DNA from: Christiangramia sabulilitoris
GTDB lineage: Bacteria; Bacteroidota; Bacteroidia; Flavobacteriales; Flavobacteriaceae
Length of the DNA stretch: 64,000 nucleotides
NCBI RefSeq assembly: GCF_007050985.1
Contig: NZ_VHSF01000003.1
Span: forward strand, 531,500-595,499
Direction: 5' to 3'
Positions 1 to 8,829 of this stretch are shown one piece after another. The notes below the pieces were generated by a model that worked only from the letters and a program-made list of their open reading frames with translations, was not told the DNA's origin and did no database searches. The position numbers and the translations under genes are program-made. The first letter of the stretch is position 1, and each line of letters starts with the position of its first letter.

Positions 1-438
1 CTCGCGGTTTATAATGATATCTCCAAGTTCTACTGCCATTGAGACGGTGTCTTCTTCCCGGTAGCGCCTTAATAGTGCCTTAACCTTGCTCAGCAACACC
101 TTGGGCTTTATAGGTTTGGTAATATAATCGTCTGCACCGGCATCAAATCCAGCCATTTGAGAATAGTCCTCTCCCCTGGCGGTTAAAAAGGTTATGATCG
201 TCCCTTCGAGGTCTGGTATCTTTCTTATTTGTTCACAGGCTTCGATCCCATCCATTTCAGGCATCATAACATCCAGTATAATAAGGTGGGGAGTATGTTT
301 TTTAGCAAGCTTTACTCCTTCTGCTCCATTATTTGCAGTAATTACCTTATAACCTTCAGAAGACAGATTATAACCTACGATTTCAAGGATATCGGGCTCA
401 TCGTCTACCAGTAAAATCTGAATGTCTTTTTTCTTCAT
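1..438 (-). CDS. Response regulator, OmpR/PhoB type (partial, 3' end outside window)
   Basis: The reading frame runs leftwards off the window edge; 146 codons are visible. They form a complete CheY-like receiver domain: the acidic pocket in LLVDDEPD near the start, the phospho-acceptor aspartate in LIILDVMMPEMDG, the switch threonine in FLTARGED and the lysine in DDYITKPIKP. The sequence then passes through a linker into VELGDIIIN, typical of the start of an OmpR/PhoB winged-helix DNA-binding domain. It should act as the cytoplasmic output half of a two-component system; the sensor kinase is probably the next gene to the left. An in-frame ATG ten codons upstream (468) is an alternative start. 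Regulated genes cannot be deduced. Confidence 0.9.
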   Translation of the reverse strand, partial: MKKKDIQILLVDDEPDILEIVGYNLSSEGYKVITANNGAEGVKLAKKHTPHLIILDVMMPEMDGIEACEQIRKIPDLEGTIITFLTARGEDYSQMAGFDAGADDYITKPIKPKVLLSKVKALLRRYREEDTVSMAVELGDIIINRE

Positions 439-613
439 CTTGATTGCTTGAGTTGGTTTTGAGACCATAAAATTAACCAATAATTTAAACTATAGACCGG
501 TTAACCTATTAGTAACATTAAACTAACTCTTTGTTCAACAAAGATTAATTCTGAGGTAACACGCTTGAAGACGCTTCATTGTTTATTTGCACCGAGATAT
601 TACAGCAAAAGAA

Positions 614-3415
614 ATGAAACGAATCTTATTAGCATCCCTACTATTATTAGCAACCATAATGCAGGCTCAGGAAAATAAATCTGGAGCCATTGGCGGTAAA
701 CTTTCTGATAAGGAGATGAATGGCGAGCCCCTTCCTTTCGCCAACGTGTTATTAAAAAACTCTTCTAAAGGAACAACCTCAGATTATGACGGTATATACC
801 TACTGGATAAACTGGAACCGGGAACCTACACAGTAGTTTTCAGTTTCGTGGGTTACGAGACCCTGGAAATACCAGATGTGGTTGTACAGGCAGGAAAAGT
901 AACCGAAGTAAATACAGAGCTTGGCTCCAGTGCAGCCTCTCTGGATGAGGTTTTGATCACTACTGTTTCCAGAAGAGATTCTGAAGTAGCTCTTCTTATA
1001 GAACAAAAGAATTCAGTAAATATCAAGGAAAGCATCGGGGCCCAGGAATTAGCCAAATTGGGAGTTTCTGATGCAGCCACAGCAACCACAAAAATTTCAG
1101 GGGTTACCAGCAGTGAAGCTTCAGGCGATATTTTTGTGAGAGGACTTGGTGACAGATATTTGTATACCACCATGAATGGTCTTCCTATCCCTTCAGACGA
1201 TGTGGAGCGCAAGAACATTGATCTTGGGCTATTCCCTACCAGAGTTATCCAGAATATTTCTATTAGTAAGAACTATTCCGCAGAGAATTCTGCAGACCAG
1301 GCTTCAGGTAGTATCGACATTACTTCCAGAGAACTTAGAGGCAACAGTGAACTGGACCTGGGAGTAAGATTTGGAGTAAACACAAATGCAGTGGGACAAT
1401 TCAGTGATTTCAAAGTTTCTCCTAATCAACAGGATGTATATTTTGGATTCTACGATCAAAGCATACCTACCGAGTTTTCTTTAAACAACCAGAGCTGGGA
1501 TCCACAGAACGCGGTTCTTCCAATTAACAGAAGATATGCTCTAACCGCAGGAAAGGAATTTGGAGATCTGGAAGTGCTTTTTACAGCATCCAATTCAGTT
1601 GATTCTGAATATAACACGGGAACCTTCGCTAATTACCGAAATAATGACTTTGAGGACGGTTTCACAGATGCAACCAATTATAAAAAGACAGATAACAATA
1701 CTGCCCTTTTAGATCTTGGTTACCAGATCAACGACAACAACAGGATCAAAGCTACCAGTTTATTCATCAATAAAGTAAGCGATGAAGTATTTGAAGGTGG
1801 TAGAAATGGTGAAGGTGTTGTTTTTGAAGAGAGCGACCAGGGAGATGGTTTCAATCAATTTGTACGCGACCAGAACACCAAACAAACAAGACTTTGGGTA
1901 AACCAATTGCACGGTTTTCATGAAATGTTGGATGGCAAAAACGAGATTGAATGGGCTGCAGGTTACAATATGGTAGATGCAGATGAACCAAACCGAATTA
2001 GAAACGAGGTTAACATTCACCCAACTGAACCAATTCTACTTGGTGAGACAGGAGCTTTTCAACAAAGAAAATCTACCCAAAGGATCGACGATCGCGAGTT
2101 CAACGCATTCATCCAGGACCGGTACAACTTTATTCAGGATGAAGAAAATGGAAAGATGGCATTCGTGAAATTTGGAGGTAATTACAGAAATAAGGACAGG
2201 GATTTCTATTCCAGGTTCTTTGGAGCTGAAGAAAGAAATTTCAATACCGTAAATCCATCTTCTATAGACAATCTTACGGACATCTTTACCACAGAGAATT
2301 TTAATAACAGAAGACTTAAACTTAATATTCTGGATCCGGATATTTATTTTGGAAGCCTGGAATCCTTATCTGGTTTCGCATTCTTCAACTACGGAAACGA
2401 AAAATGGAACCTTAATGCAGGTGCGAGATTTCAGAAAGATGATCTCAATGTCATCTTCGACGTGAATAACTACCCTACAAACCTGCCAAACTTTGTAAAC
2501 AAATCATACGACAATATTTACCCGAGCATCAATTTCAGGTTTTCTCCAAACGAAGACTCGAATATTAGACTGGCAGCGAGTAGAACTATTACTTTACCGG
2601 AATTCAAGGAGATCGCTCCATTTGAATATGTATCACAAACTGGTTTGATCACCAGAGGTAATCCAGAGCTGGAAGCTTCTACCAACACCAATTTTGACCT
2701 TAAATATGAGATCTTCCCAAGCTCCGGAGAACTTATCTCCCTAACCGGATTTTATAAGAATATCAACGATCCTATCAACAAAGCGAGAGAAAGAGGTTCT
2801 GCCCCGGTTTTCTCTTACTTCAACGCCGGTCACGAAGCAAATATCTATGGATTGGAACTTGAAGCCAGAATGGATATCATCGAGAATGAGAACCAAGCCG
2901 GATTAGATGTGGCCGTAACCGGTAACGTTACCAGAATGTGGCATAAACAGGATCTTAAAGATGTATACAACGAGAATGGTGATTTTATCAGAACCTTCCG
3001 TTATAACGGAAAAGATGAGATAGGACTCCAGGGAGCATCAGACTGGATCTTCAACGCATCTTTAAATGTATCCACCGAAACTGAAAATCCTTTTACAGCA
3101 ACACTGGTTGGGGCCTACGCTTCAGATAAGATCTTTGCATTAGGTAACCCTGAAAGCCAGAGACTAGACCAGATAGACATTCAGTTTAATGATGAGATCA
3201 TCGAAAAAGGATTCGTCACCCTGGATCTTATAATGTCTAAGGAAATAAATGATCACTGGGAGCTTGAATTCAGAGGACAGAATTTACTAAATCCGGAGAT
3301 CGAAAGAATCCAGGCGATCAGACCAATTTCAGGAAATGCAGGCGAAACGAACCAAACAGTGAGATCTTACGATCGTGGAGCTGTGTTAAGCTTAGGAGTA
3401 AGCTATTCTTTTTAA
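614..3415 (+). CDS. TonB-dependent outer-membrane receptor with carboxypeptidase-like N-terminal domain
   Basis: This 933-residue protein starts with a clear signal peptide ending at MQAQ. The reading frame opens nine codons earlier, but 614 is preferred because the signal peptide begins there. Residues about 25-110 form a carboxypeptidase-regulatory-like (CNA-B type) domain (GTTSDYDGIYLLDKLEPG, VVFSFVGYE), followed by a plug domain (VRGLGDRYLYTTMNGLPIP) and a 22-strand barrel ending in an aromatic residue (LSLGVSYSF). Such receptors import large substrates through the outer membrane using TonB/ExbB/ExbD energy. No SusD partner follows; instead the next gene is a duplicated lipoprotein, which probably works with it at the cell surface. 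The substrate is not deducible. Confidence 0.93.
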   Translation: MKRILLASLLLLATIMQAQENKSGAIGGKLSDKEMNGEPLPFANVLLKNSSKGTTSDYDGIYLLDKLEPGTYTVVFSFVGYETLEIPDVVVQAGKVTEVNTELGSSAASLDEVLITTVSRRDSEVALLIEQKNSVNIKESIGAQELAKLGVSDAATATTKISGVTSSEASGDIFVRGLGDRYLYTTMNGLPIPSDDVERKNIDLGLFPTRVIQNISISKNYSAENSADQASGSIDITSRELRGNSELDLGVRFGVNTNAVGQFSDFKVSPNQQDVYFGFYDQSIPTEFSLNNQSWDPQNAVLPINRRYALTAGKEFGDLEVLFTASNSVDSEYNTGTFANYRNNDFEDGFTDATNYKKTDNNTALLDLGYQINDNNRIKATSLFINKVSDEVFEGGRNGEGVVFEESDQGDGFNQFVRDQNTKQTRLWVNQLHGFHEMLDGKNEIEWAAGYNMVDADEPNRIRNEVNIHPTEPILLGETGAFQQRKSTQRIDDREFNAFIQDRYNFIQDEENGKMAFVKFGGNYRNKDRDFYSRFFGAEERNFNTVNPSSIDNLTDIFTTENFNNRRLKLNILDPDIYFGSLESLSGFAFFNYGNEKWNLNAGARFQKDDLNVIFDVNNYPTNLPNFVNKSYDNIYPSINFRFSPNEDSNIRLAASRTITLPEFKEIAPFEYVSQTGLITRGNPELEASTNTNFDLKYEIFPSSGELISLTGFYKNINDPINKARERGSAPVFSYFNAGHEANIYGLELEARMDIIENENQAGLDVAVTGNVTRMWHKQDLKDVYNENGDFIRTFRYNGKDEIGLQGASDWIFNASLNVSTETENPFTATLVGAYASDKIFALGNPESQRLDQIDIQFNDEIIEKGFVTLDLIMSKEINDHWELEFRGQNLLNPEIERIQAIRPISGNAGETNQTVRSYDRGAVLSLGVSYSF

Positions 3416-3468
3416 CCAATTAGAATTAAATATAACCACAACCATTTTTGAAAATTAGTATCAAGATT

Positions 3469-5448
3469 ATGAAAAACGCAAAACAAATCATGTCAATGGC
3501 TGCCATCTCTATAGCATTACTAGCGACCTCCTGTAGTAATGATAATATCATTGAGCAAATTGACCCAATTGATGACGCCCCAACCAGCGGGATCGACCTG
3601 GAACTTAACGGGTCTGTAAATGAAGATATGACACTGGACGGCTCTGAAATATATAGCCTCACCGGAGTACTTTCTATAGAAAGCGGAGCGACACTAACCA
3701 TACCTGCAGGTACCGAGATCATCGCCGATACAGACAGAGATGAAAGTTCAGCAACCAATGTATATATCGTTGTGCAAAAAGGAGCGCAGATTAACATACA
3801 GGGAACTGCAGGATCTCCGGTAATCATGCGTTCTGCCAGTGGAGAATCAGGAACCTGGGGTGGATTGATCATCGCCGGTAATGCACCCACTGCAGCCGGT
3901 GCGAATGCAACTGCCGAAGTAGGCGGAATTAGATATGGAGGTCAGGATTCATCAGACGATTCCGGGTCTATCAATTACCTGCTACTTTCAGATGCCGGGG
4001 CAGCTATCAACTCAGAGTCTCAGTTCAATGGATTATCTCTTTATGGGGTAGGTTCTGAAACCTCTATACGAAATGTTGCTTTAGTGAATGGAGCAGATGA
4101 CGGAGTGGAATTCTTCGGAGGTTCTGTTTCTATCACTAACCTGTACCTCGAAAATAACGAGGACGACGCGGTAGACTGGACAGAAGAATGGACCGGATCT
4201 TTAGAGAATGTTTATGTGCTTCATACCATAGAAAACTTCTCCACGGCTATTGAGGCAGATAAGGAGAATGGAAACCCACAGATCACAAATTTCACCGCGG
4301 TATCTACTACCGGCGGAACGGCGCTTCAGTTCAAGTCTGTTTCCGGAGCAACGATCACAGGACTTTCACTTTCTGGATATGACACTGCCGTAGAGATTAC
4401 AGATGAATCGAGAACAGATCTTTCGGGAATCATCCTTAATGGTGCAGTTGCAGATCTAAATGCAGATTACTCCGGTGACCCTACGGTAGATGCATCCCTG
4501 TTCGACTGGATTAGCAACAGAGGCCAGGTGAGCGTTTTACCCACAATCATTGACAGCAACCTTACCCTGGATGCAAGCAATGAATATGTACTAAGCAGTA
4601 CCGTTTCTATCGCAGACGGTGCGAAACTAACTATTCCAGCAGGAACAGAGATCACTGCCAGAAGTGATGGTGAAACCGATGCAACAAACATTTATATCGT
4701 GGTTCAGCAGGGAGGAAAGATCGAAGTGAACGGGACCGAGTCTAAGCCTGTAGTGATGTCTTCAACTTCTGGTGAAGCCGGAAGCTGGGGTGGTCTGGTG
4801 ATCGCGGGTAAAGCTTCTACAGATGCCGGCACGAATGCTACTGCTGAAGTTGGTGGTATCCTATATGGTGGGACTACAGATGACGACAATTCAGGTTCTA
4901 TAAATTACCTTATCCTGAAAGATGCAGGAGCCGCAATTAATTCTGAATCTCAGTACAATGGTTTATCCCTTTACGCGGTTGGATCTGGAACAACCATCCA
5001 GAACATTGCCATTATAAACGGTGCAGATGATGGGGTTGAGTTCTTTGGAGGAACGGTTTCTGTAAAGAATCTTTACCTGGAAAATAACGAGGATGATGCC
5101 GTAGACTGGACTGAAGGATGGAGCGGAACCATCGAAAATACTTATGTGAGTCACACCATAGAAAACTTTTCTACAGCAATAGAGGCAGATAAAAGAGATG
5201 CATCTCCCAGGATCATAAATTTCACTGCTGTATCTACCACCGGCGGAACCGCATTACAGTTCAAAGCCACTTCTGGAGCAGTGATTGAAGGTTTATCCCT
5301 GAGTGGATATGAAAACATCATAGATATCACAGATGAAAACAGAACTGACTTATCAGGCATAATCATAGAGGGTAATATTGCCGATCTATCGGCGGCATAT
5401 GATACAGAAGCGACGGTAGATATCAACATGTTCAACTGGGTAATGTAA
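3469..5448 (+). CDS. Surface lipoprotein with two tandem ~310-residue repeats (beta-helix-like)
   Basis: The product (659 residues) has a lipoprotein signal ending at LLATSC, with the lipidated cysteine at residue 22. An earlier in-frame start at 3448 would put seven extra residues before the signal. The mature protein consists of two homologous halves of about 310 residues, each with LTIPAGTEI, a GxWGGL(I/V)IAG segment, AEVGGI(R/L)YGG, GADDGVEFFGG and NNEDDAVDWTE. The repetitive beta-rich, Asp/Gly-rich pattern is typical of right-handed beta-helix proteins. It follows the TonB receptor by about 50 bp, has no promoter of its own that I can see, and ends at a strong terminator, so both are likely one operon. 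It could be a surface substrate-binding partner of the receptor; this is inferred from context only. Confidence 0.85.
   Translation: MKNAKQIMSMAAISIALLATSCSNDNIIEQIDPIDDAPTSGIDLELNGSVNEDMTLDGSEIYSLTGVLSIESGATLTIPAGTEIIADTDRDESSATNVYIVVQKGAQINIQGTAGSPVIMRSASGESGTWGGLIIAGNAPTAAGANATAEVGGIRYGGQDSSDDSGSINYLLLSDAGAAINSESQFNGLSLYGVGSETSIRNVALVNGADDGVEFFGGSVSITNLYLENNEDDAVDWTEEWTGSLENVYVLHTIENFSTAIEADKENGNPQITNFTAVSTTGGTALQFKSVSGATITGLSLSGYDTAVEITDESRTDLSGIILNGAVADLNADYSGDPTVDASLFDWISNRGQVSVLPTIIDSNLTLDASNEYVLSSTVSIADGAKLTIPAGTEITARSDGETDATNIYIVVQQGGKIEVNGTESKPVVMSSTSGEAGSWGGLVIAGKASTDAGTNATAEVGGILYGGTTDDDNSGSINYLILKDAGAAINSESQYNGLSLYAVGSGTTIQNIAIINGADDGVEFFGGTVSVKNLYLENNEDDAVDWTEGWSGTIENTYVSHTIENFSTAIEADKRDASPRIINFTAVSTTGGTALQFKATSGAVIEGLSLSGYENIIDITDENRTDLSGIIIEGNIADLSAAYDTEATVDINMFNWVM
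3625..5445 (+). repeat. Internal tandem duplication inside the lipoprotein gene
   Basis: Two in-frame units, roughly 3625-4515 and 4555-5445, align with an offset of 930-933 bp (for example GCAGATGA at 4093 and 5023). Similarity is strong at protein level and weaker at synonymous sites, so the duplication is not recent. Confidence 0.85.
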
Positions 5449-5498
5449 ATAAAATACCGTTTCATAACAATTTGAATATCAATAATTAGCCAATTTAA

Positions 5499-5528
5499 AA
5501 GGGTTGCAACGTGCAACCCTTTTTTTTA
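5499..5528 (+). terminator. Rho-independent terminator of the receptor/lipoprotein operon
   Basis: Perfect ten-base-pair stem AAGGGTTGCA / TGCAACCCTT with a three-base loop, followed by a run of eight or more T. Confidence 0.92.
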
Positions 5529-5584
5529 TTTTATTTTTTTATATTTAGATGATTTTAATGGCAAGATTTTTGAATTTTTATTTG

Positions 5585-5592
5585 TAAGTTTG
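5585..5592 (+). promoter_or_regulatory. Bacteroidota -7 box (TAAGTTTG) before the T9SS-tail gene
   Basis: An exact TAnnTTTG match 21 bp before the ATG at 5614. No convincing -33 TTTG lies at the normal spacing, so this is a moderate call. Confidence 0.5.
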
Positions 5593-5613
5593 TTTAAACC
5601 TCCACTATAAAGA

Positions 5614-5952
5614 ATGAAGCAAAAGTACCTATTTACCTTTTTTCTTTTCTGTTTCCTGATGATTGCCTTACCGGCTAATGCTCAGGAATCTGCTCGTGTT
5701 CCTACGCGAACAGAAGTCCCAATTGAAGGTTTATCAATCTATCCTAACCCGGTTACCGGTGGTAAAGTTTATATTTCTTCAAATAAGAATCAGGATAAAG
5801 TGATCGAGATCTACAATGTGCTAGGCAAACCGGTTCATAAAACTAGATTAAGAGGGAGAGAGATGGATGTTTCTGGTTTGACTCCCGGGATCTATATTTT
5901 AAAGATCCAGGAAGGCAGAGCGAAGGCTACCAGAAAGTTAGTTGTGAAATAA
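5614..5952 (+). CDS. Small secreted protein consisting almost only of a T9SS type A sorting domain
   Basis: The 112-residue product has a signal peptide (cleavage after ANAQ, about residue 24), a 15-residue linker and then a complete type IX secretion C-terminal sorting domain: LSIYPNPVTGGKVYIS, IEIYNVLGKPVHK, MDVSGLTPGIYILKI and a final TRKLVVK. In the family this domain directs large cargo proteins through the outer membrane and is then usually cleaved. Here there is almost no cargo. It is flanked by two terminators, so it is a monocistronic unit. It may be a remnant of a larger gene, or a real small surface protein of the kind found repeatedly in Flavobacteriaceae. Confidence 0.88.
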   Translation: MKQKYLFTFFLFCFLMIALPANAQESARVPTRTEVPIEGLSIYPNPVTGGKVYISSNKNQDKVIEIYNVLGKPVHKTRLRGREMDVSGLTPGIYILKIQEGRAKATRKLVVK

Positions 5953-5972
5953 CATACATACGATATAGATTT

Positions 5973-6001
5973 AAAAAGCTTCTGTTTCAGAGGCTTTTTT
6001 T
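5973..6001 (+). terminator. Rho-independent terminator
   Basis: Twelve-base-pair stem AAAAAGCTTCTG / CAGAGGCTTTTT with one wobble pair and a TTT loop, followed by more T. It lies between the T9SS-tail gene and the LuxE-like gene. Confidence 0.85.
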
Positions 6002-6036
6002 ATTGCTTAATTTTGAGAAAATTCTGAATTGGCCCA

Positions 6037-7011
6037 ATGCTGGAAAATGACATTTTTAATATCTCCAATGAAGATGAGTTTGAAACTCTGGCTTTAGAAG
6101 TATTCAATCATCAGTTTAAAAATAACCGGGTTTATAATCAGTATTGCAGTTTGTTGAAGAAAAGACCATCTGCCGTAAATTCCATTCGGGATATTCCATT
6201 TTTACCTATAGAGTTCTTCAAGAGCAAAAAACTAATCACGGGCAATGCATCTCCAGAAATCACTTTTACGTCCAGCGGAACCACCGGGGGAAATACCAGT
6301 AAACACTATGTCACCAGCCTAAAGCTATACGAAAAAAGCTTCCTGAAAGCATTTGAAAAATTCTACGGTAACCCTGAAAAATTTGTATTCCTGGCGCTGT
6401 TACCATCTTACCTGGAACGCACTGGCTCCTCACTTATTTATATGGCAGATGCGCTTATTAAACTTTCCAGCCATAAGGAAAGCGGCTTTTATCTTAATGA
6501 TATTGGAGCACTGTCTGAAAAATTAGAAGCGCTGGATAAAAGTGGTGAAAAAGTTTTTCTTATTGGAGTCTCTTTTGCCTTGTTAGACCTGGTGGAAAGC
6601 TACCAATTTAATTTAAAAAATACTATTGTCATGGAAACCGGTGGAATGAAAGGCAGACGTAAGGAAATGATCAGAGAGGAATTGCATTCTGTTTTGAAGA
6701 AGGGTTTTAATGTAGATCGTATTCATAGCGAATACGGGATGACCGAGCTGCTTTCTCAGGCTTACTCCAATGGAAATGGTATATTCGATTGTCCTCCCTG
6801 GATGAAAATACTTATTCGTGATCCTGAAGATGCCTTAAGCTTAATTCCAGGCGGAAAGACCGGGGGAATAAATGTTATTGACCTGGCCAACATAAATTCC
6901 TGTTCATTTATTGCCACTCAGGATCTTGGAAGAATAAAAAATAGCGGGATTGAAATTCTGGGAAGATTTGATAATAGCGACATTAGAGGCTGCAACCTAT
7001 TATTATTATAA
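6037..7011 (+). CDS. LuxE-like acyl-protein synthetase / acyl-activating protein
   Basis: This 324-residue protein belongs to the LuxE acyl-protein synthetase family (ANL adenylate-forming relatives). Visible motifs are the phosphate-binding SSGTTGG at residues 79-85, HSEYGMTELLSQAY from about residue 230 (equivalent of the A5 motif) and a C-terminal GRFDNSDIRGCNLL. The family activates a carboxylic acid with ATP. In luminous bacteria LuxE feeds acyl groups to the LuxC reductase, but no luxC is nearby. In Bacteroidota such proteins occur singly, often near cell-surface or lipid genes, and the substrate is unknown. The gene is monocistronic and is followed by a long structured region and a terminator. 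Confidence 0.85.
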   Translation: MLENDIFNISNEDEFETLALEVFNHQFKNNRVYNQYCSLLKKRPSAVNSIRDIPFLPIEFFKSKKLITGNASPEITFTSSGTTGGNTSKHYVTSLKLYEKSFLKAFEKFYGNPEKFVFLALLPSYLERTGSSLIYMADALIKLSSHKESGFYLNDIGALSEKLEALDKSGEKVFLIGVSFALLDLVESYQFNLKNTIVMETGGMKGRRKEMIREELHSVLKKGFNVDRIHSEYGMTELLSQAYSNGNGIFDCPPWMKILIRDPEDALSLIPGGKTGGINVIDLANINSCSFIATQDLGRIKNSGIEILGRFDNSDIRGCNLLLL

Positions 7012-7141
7012 AATTATCACTTGGGTTTGTAAAGTAAAAGAAAGTTTTTCGACCTATTCAGTGCAGGATAAGATGGCACCCAAACATCTTTATTCTGTGG
7101 CTAAGTGAAAATTTTTCATATTAGATTGGTTAGTTAGTTGC
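7012..7141 (+). other. Structured non-coding stretch, candidate small RNA or long 3' UTR
   Basis: No convincing protein frame is present. The segment holds complementary blocks TTGGGT (7021-7026) and ACCCAA (7078-7083), and a second hairpin around TGAAAATTTTTCA (7106-7118) flanked by CTAA/TTAG. It leads directly into a strong terminator. It could be a 3'-UTR-derived RNA of the LuxE-like gene or an independent small RNA; no consensus promoter was found. Confidence 0.35.
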
Positions 7142-7180
7142 AAAGCCTTCAGGATCTCTCCTGAAGGCTTTTGTATTTTT
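7142..7180 (+). terminator. Rho-independent terminator
   Basis: Perfect twelve-base-pair stem AAAGCCTTCAGG / CCTGAAGGCTTT with a six-base loop and a T-rich tail. Confidence 0.9.
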
Positions 7181-7373
7181 TTCTAACTGTTAAAATTTTC
7201 GGTAAGAATTCAGGTTCGGGAGAAAAAAGCGATATATACAATAAGACAAATCGCAACCACGATTATTACATAGCTAATGGTATTCTCTGCTTTAGACTGA
7301 CTCATAAAATAGGATCTGGTTTCTTAATTTACGTAATTTTTATAAACCCGGTTCTCTAAATTTTGAAGAGTAC

Positions 7374-8669
7374 TCAAACTACCCGAATAATGTAGGTATT
7401 TTTCTTGCCTTTATTCAGAATAACATATTTCCCGTTTATAAGATCCTTTTCAGTAATGGTATAATCTTCTTTTACCTTTTCTTTATTCACAGATACAGAA
7501 TTCTCTTTCAAAGCTCTACGGGCCTCTCCGTTAGAATTTAGAAATCCTGTTTTAGCCGCTAGTGCGCCAATCATGTCCAGTCCTGTATCTATATCACCCA
7601 TGGAAACCTCTGCCTGGGGCACACCATCGAATACATCCAGGAAGGTTGACTCGTTCAGTTTTCTGAAATCATCTGCCGTACTCTTACCAAAAAGAACTTC
7701 AGAAGCAGTTACGGCATTTTCATATTCTTCTTCGTTATGCACAGTAATGGTTACTTCTTTCGCCAGCCTTTTCTGCAGCGCTCTTTGATGAGGCGCTTCC
7801 TTATGTTCGGCAATGATCGAATCTATTTCGGCCTTATCCAGGAAGGTAAAGATCTTGATATACTTTTCTGCATCCTCATCACTCGTATTCAACCAGTACT
7901 GATAGAATTTGTAAGGCGAAGTCCTTTTTGCATCCAGCCAGATATTTCCACCTTCACTTTTTCCAAATTTACTTCCGTCACTTTTAGTGATCAAAGGACA
8001 GGTTAGGGCATAAGCTTTACCCCCGGCTTTTCTTCTTACCAATTCTGTACCGGTGGTAATATTTCCCCACTGGTCGCTCCCCCCCATTTGCAGTGTACAC
8101 TGCATCTCTTCATATAAATGGTAGAAATCATATCCCTGCACCAACTGGTAAGTGAACTCTGTAAAAGACATTCCTTCTGTTCCCTCACCCGATATTCTGT
8201 TTTTTACAGAATCTTTAGCCATCATATAATTTACGGTGATATGTTTACCCACGTCCCTGATGAAATCAAGAAAACTAATCTCCTTCATCCAGTCATAGTT
8301 GTTAACCAGTACCGCGTCATTCTCTTTACCGCTTTTAAAATCCAGAAATTGCGACAACTGGGACTTTACACATTCCTGGTTGTGTCTCAGGGTTTCTTCA
8401 TCTAACAGATTTCTCTCACTTGATTTTCCGCTGGGATCTCCAATCATTCCGGTTGCTCCACCCACCAACGCAACAGGTCTGTGACCGCTTCGCTGCAAAT
8501 GAGCCAGTAGCATGATGGGTACTAAATTACCTATGTGTAATGAATCGGCGGTGGGATCAAAACCAACATAGGCCGATCTCATTTTTTCAATTAAATGTTC
8601 TTCGGTTCCCGGCATGCTGTCATGCATCATTCCCCGCCAACGTAGTTCTTCTACCAGATTCTTTATCAT
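7374..8669 (-). CDS. tyrS: Tyrosyl-tRNA synthetase
   Basis: Class Ic aminoacyl-tRNA synthetase (431 residues) that charges tRNA-Tyr. The HIGH signature appears as HIGN at residues 45-48 and the KMSKS loop as KFGKS at 234-238. [15 protein letters not shown] and [11 protein letters not shown] are characteristic of bacterial TyrRS. The C-terminal about 65 residues ([20 protein letters not shown]) form an S4-like RNA-binding domain. Length is normal. The start at 8669 is the first ATG of the conserved N-terminus. The gene is monocistronic with a leader of about 100 nt holding two hairpins. Confidence 0.98.
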   Translation of the reverse strand: MIKNLVEELRWRGMMHDSMPGTEEHLIEKMRSAYVGFDPTADSLHIGNLVPIMLLAHLQRSGHRPVALVGGATGMIGDPSGKSSERNLLDEETLRHNQECVKSQLSQFLDFKSGKENDAVLVNNYDWMKEISFLDFIRDVGKHITVNYMMAKDSVKNRISGEGTEGMSFTEFTYQLVQGYDFYHLYEEMQCTLQMGGSDQWGNITTGTELVRRKAGGKAYALTCPLITKSDGSKFGKSEGGNIWLDAKRTSPYKFYQYWLNTSDEDAEKYIKIFTFLDKAEIDSIIAEHKEAPHQRALQKRLAKEVTITVHNEEEYENAVTASEVLFGKSTADDFRKLNESTFLDVFDGVPQAEVSMGDIDTGLDMIGALAAKTGFLNSNGEARRALKENSVSVNKEKVKEDYTITEKDLINGKYVILNKGKKNTYIIRVV

Positions 8670-8683
8670 TTTCTTTCGGTTTT

Positions 8684-8742
8684 AGATCACTTTAAGTTGT
8701 GATCTGCAAGAACTGAATCTTTTCCAAAGATCAAATTCAGTT
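8684..8742 (-). promoter_or_regulatory. Two consecutive hairpins in the tyrS leader
   Basis: Stem 1 pairs AGATCAC (8684-8690) with GTGATCT (8699-8705). Stem 2 pairs AACTGAAT (8711-8718) with ATTCAGTT (8735-8742), extended inside by CTTT/AAAG. A near-consensus -7 box (TATCTTTA on the minus strand, 8777-8784) lies just upstream. The hairpins could act in attenuation or mRNA stability; there is no direct evidence and no T-box motif. Confidence 0.35.
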
Positions 8743-8829
8743 TGTATTAATTAATTACTCTTCTTAAAAACAGGCGTAAAGATACCATAAAGCTTTATTT
8801 TTCCTAAGTGGTTTAGCTATATTTACCCC

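Noticed and set aside
3426-3890. Minus-strand frame of 154 codons opposite the duplicated lipoprotein
   Set aside because: It is a shadow of the strongly coding, repeat-rich plus-strand gene, and similar shadows recur in the second half.
7171-7359. Plus-strand frame of 62 codons after the LuxE-like gene
   Set aside because: It starts in the T-tail of a terminator and has no recognisable features.
8670-8829. T-box or amino-acid riboswitch before tyrS
   Set aside because: No T-box sequence, specifier loop or terminator/antiterminator pair is visible; only two plain hairpins.
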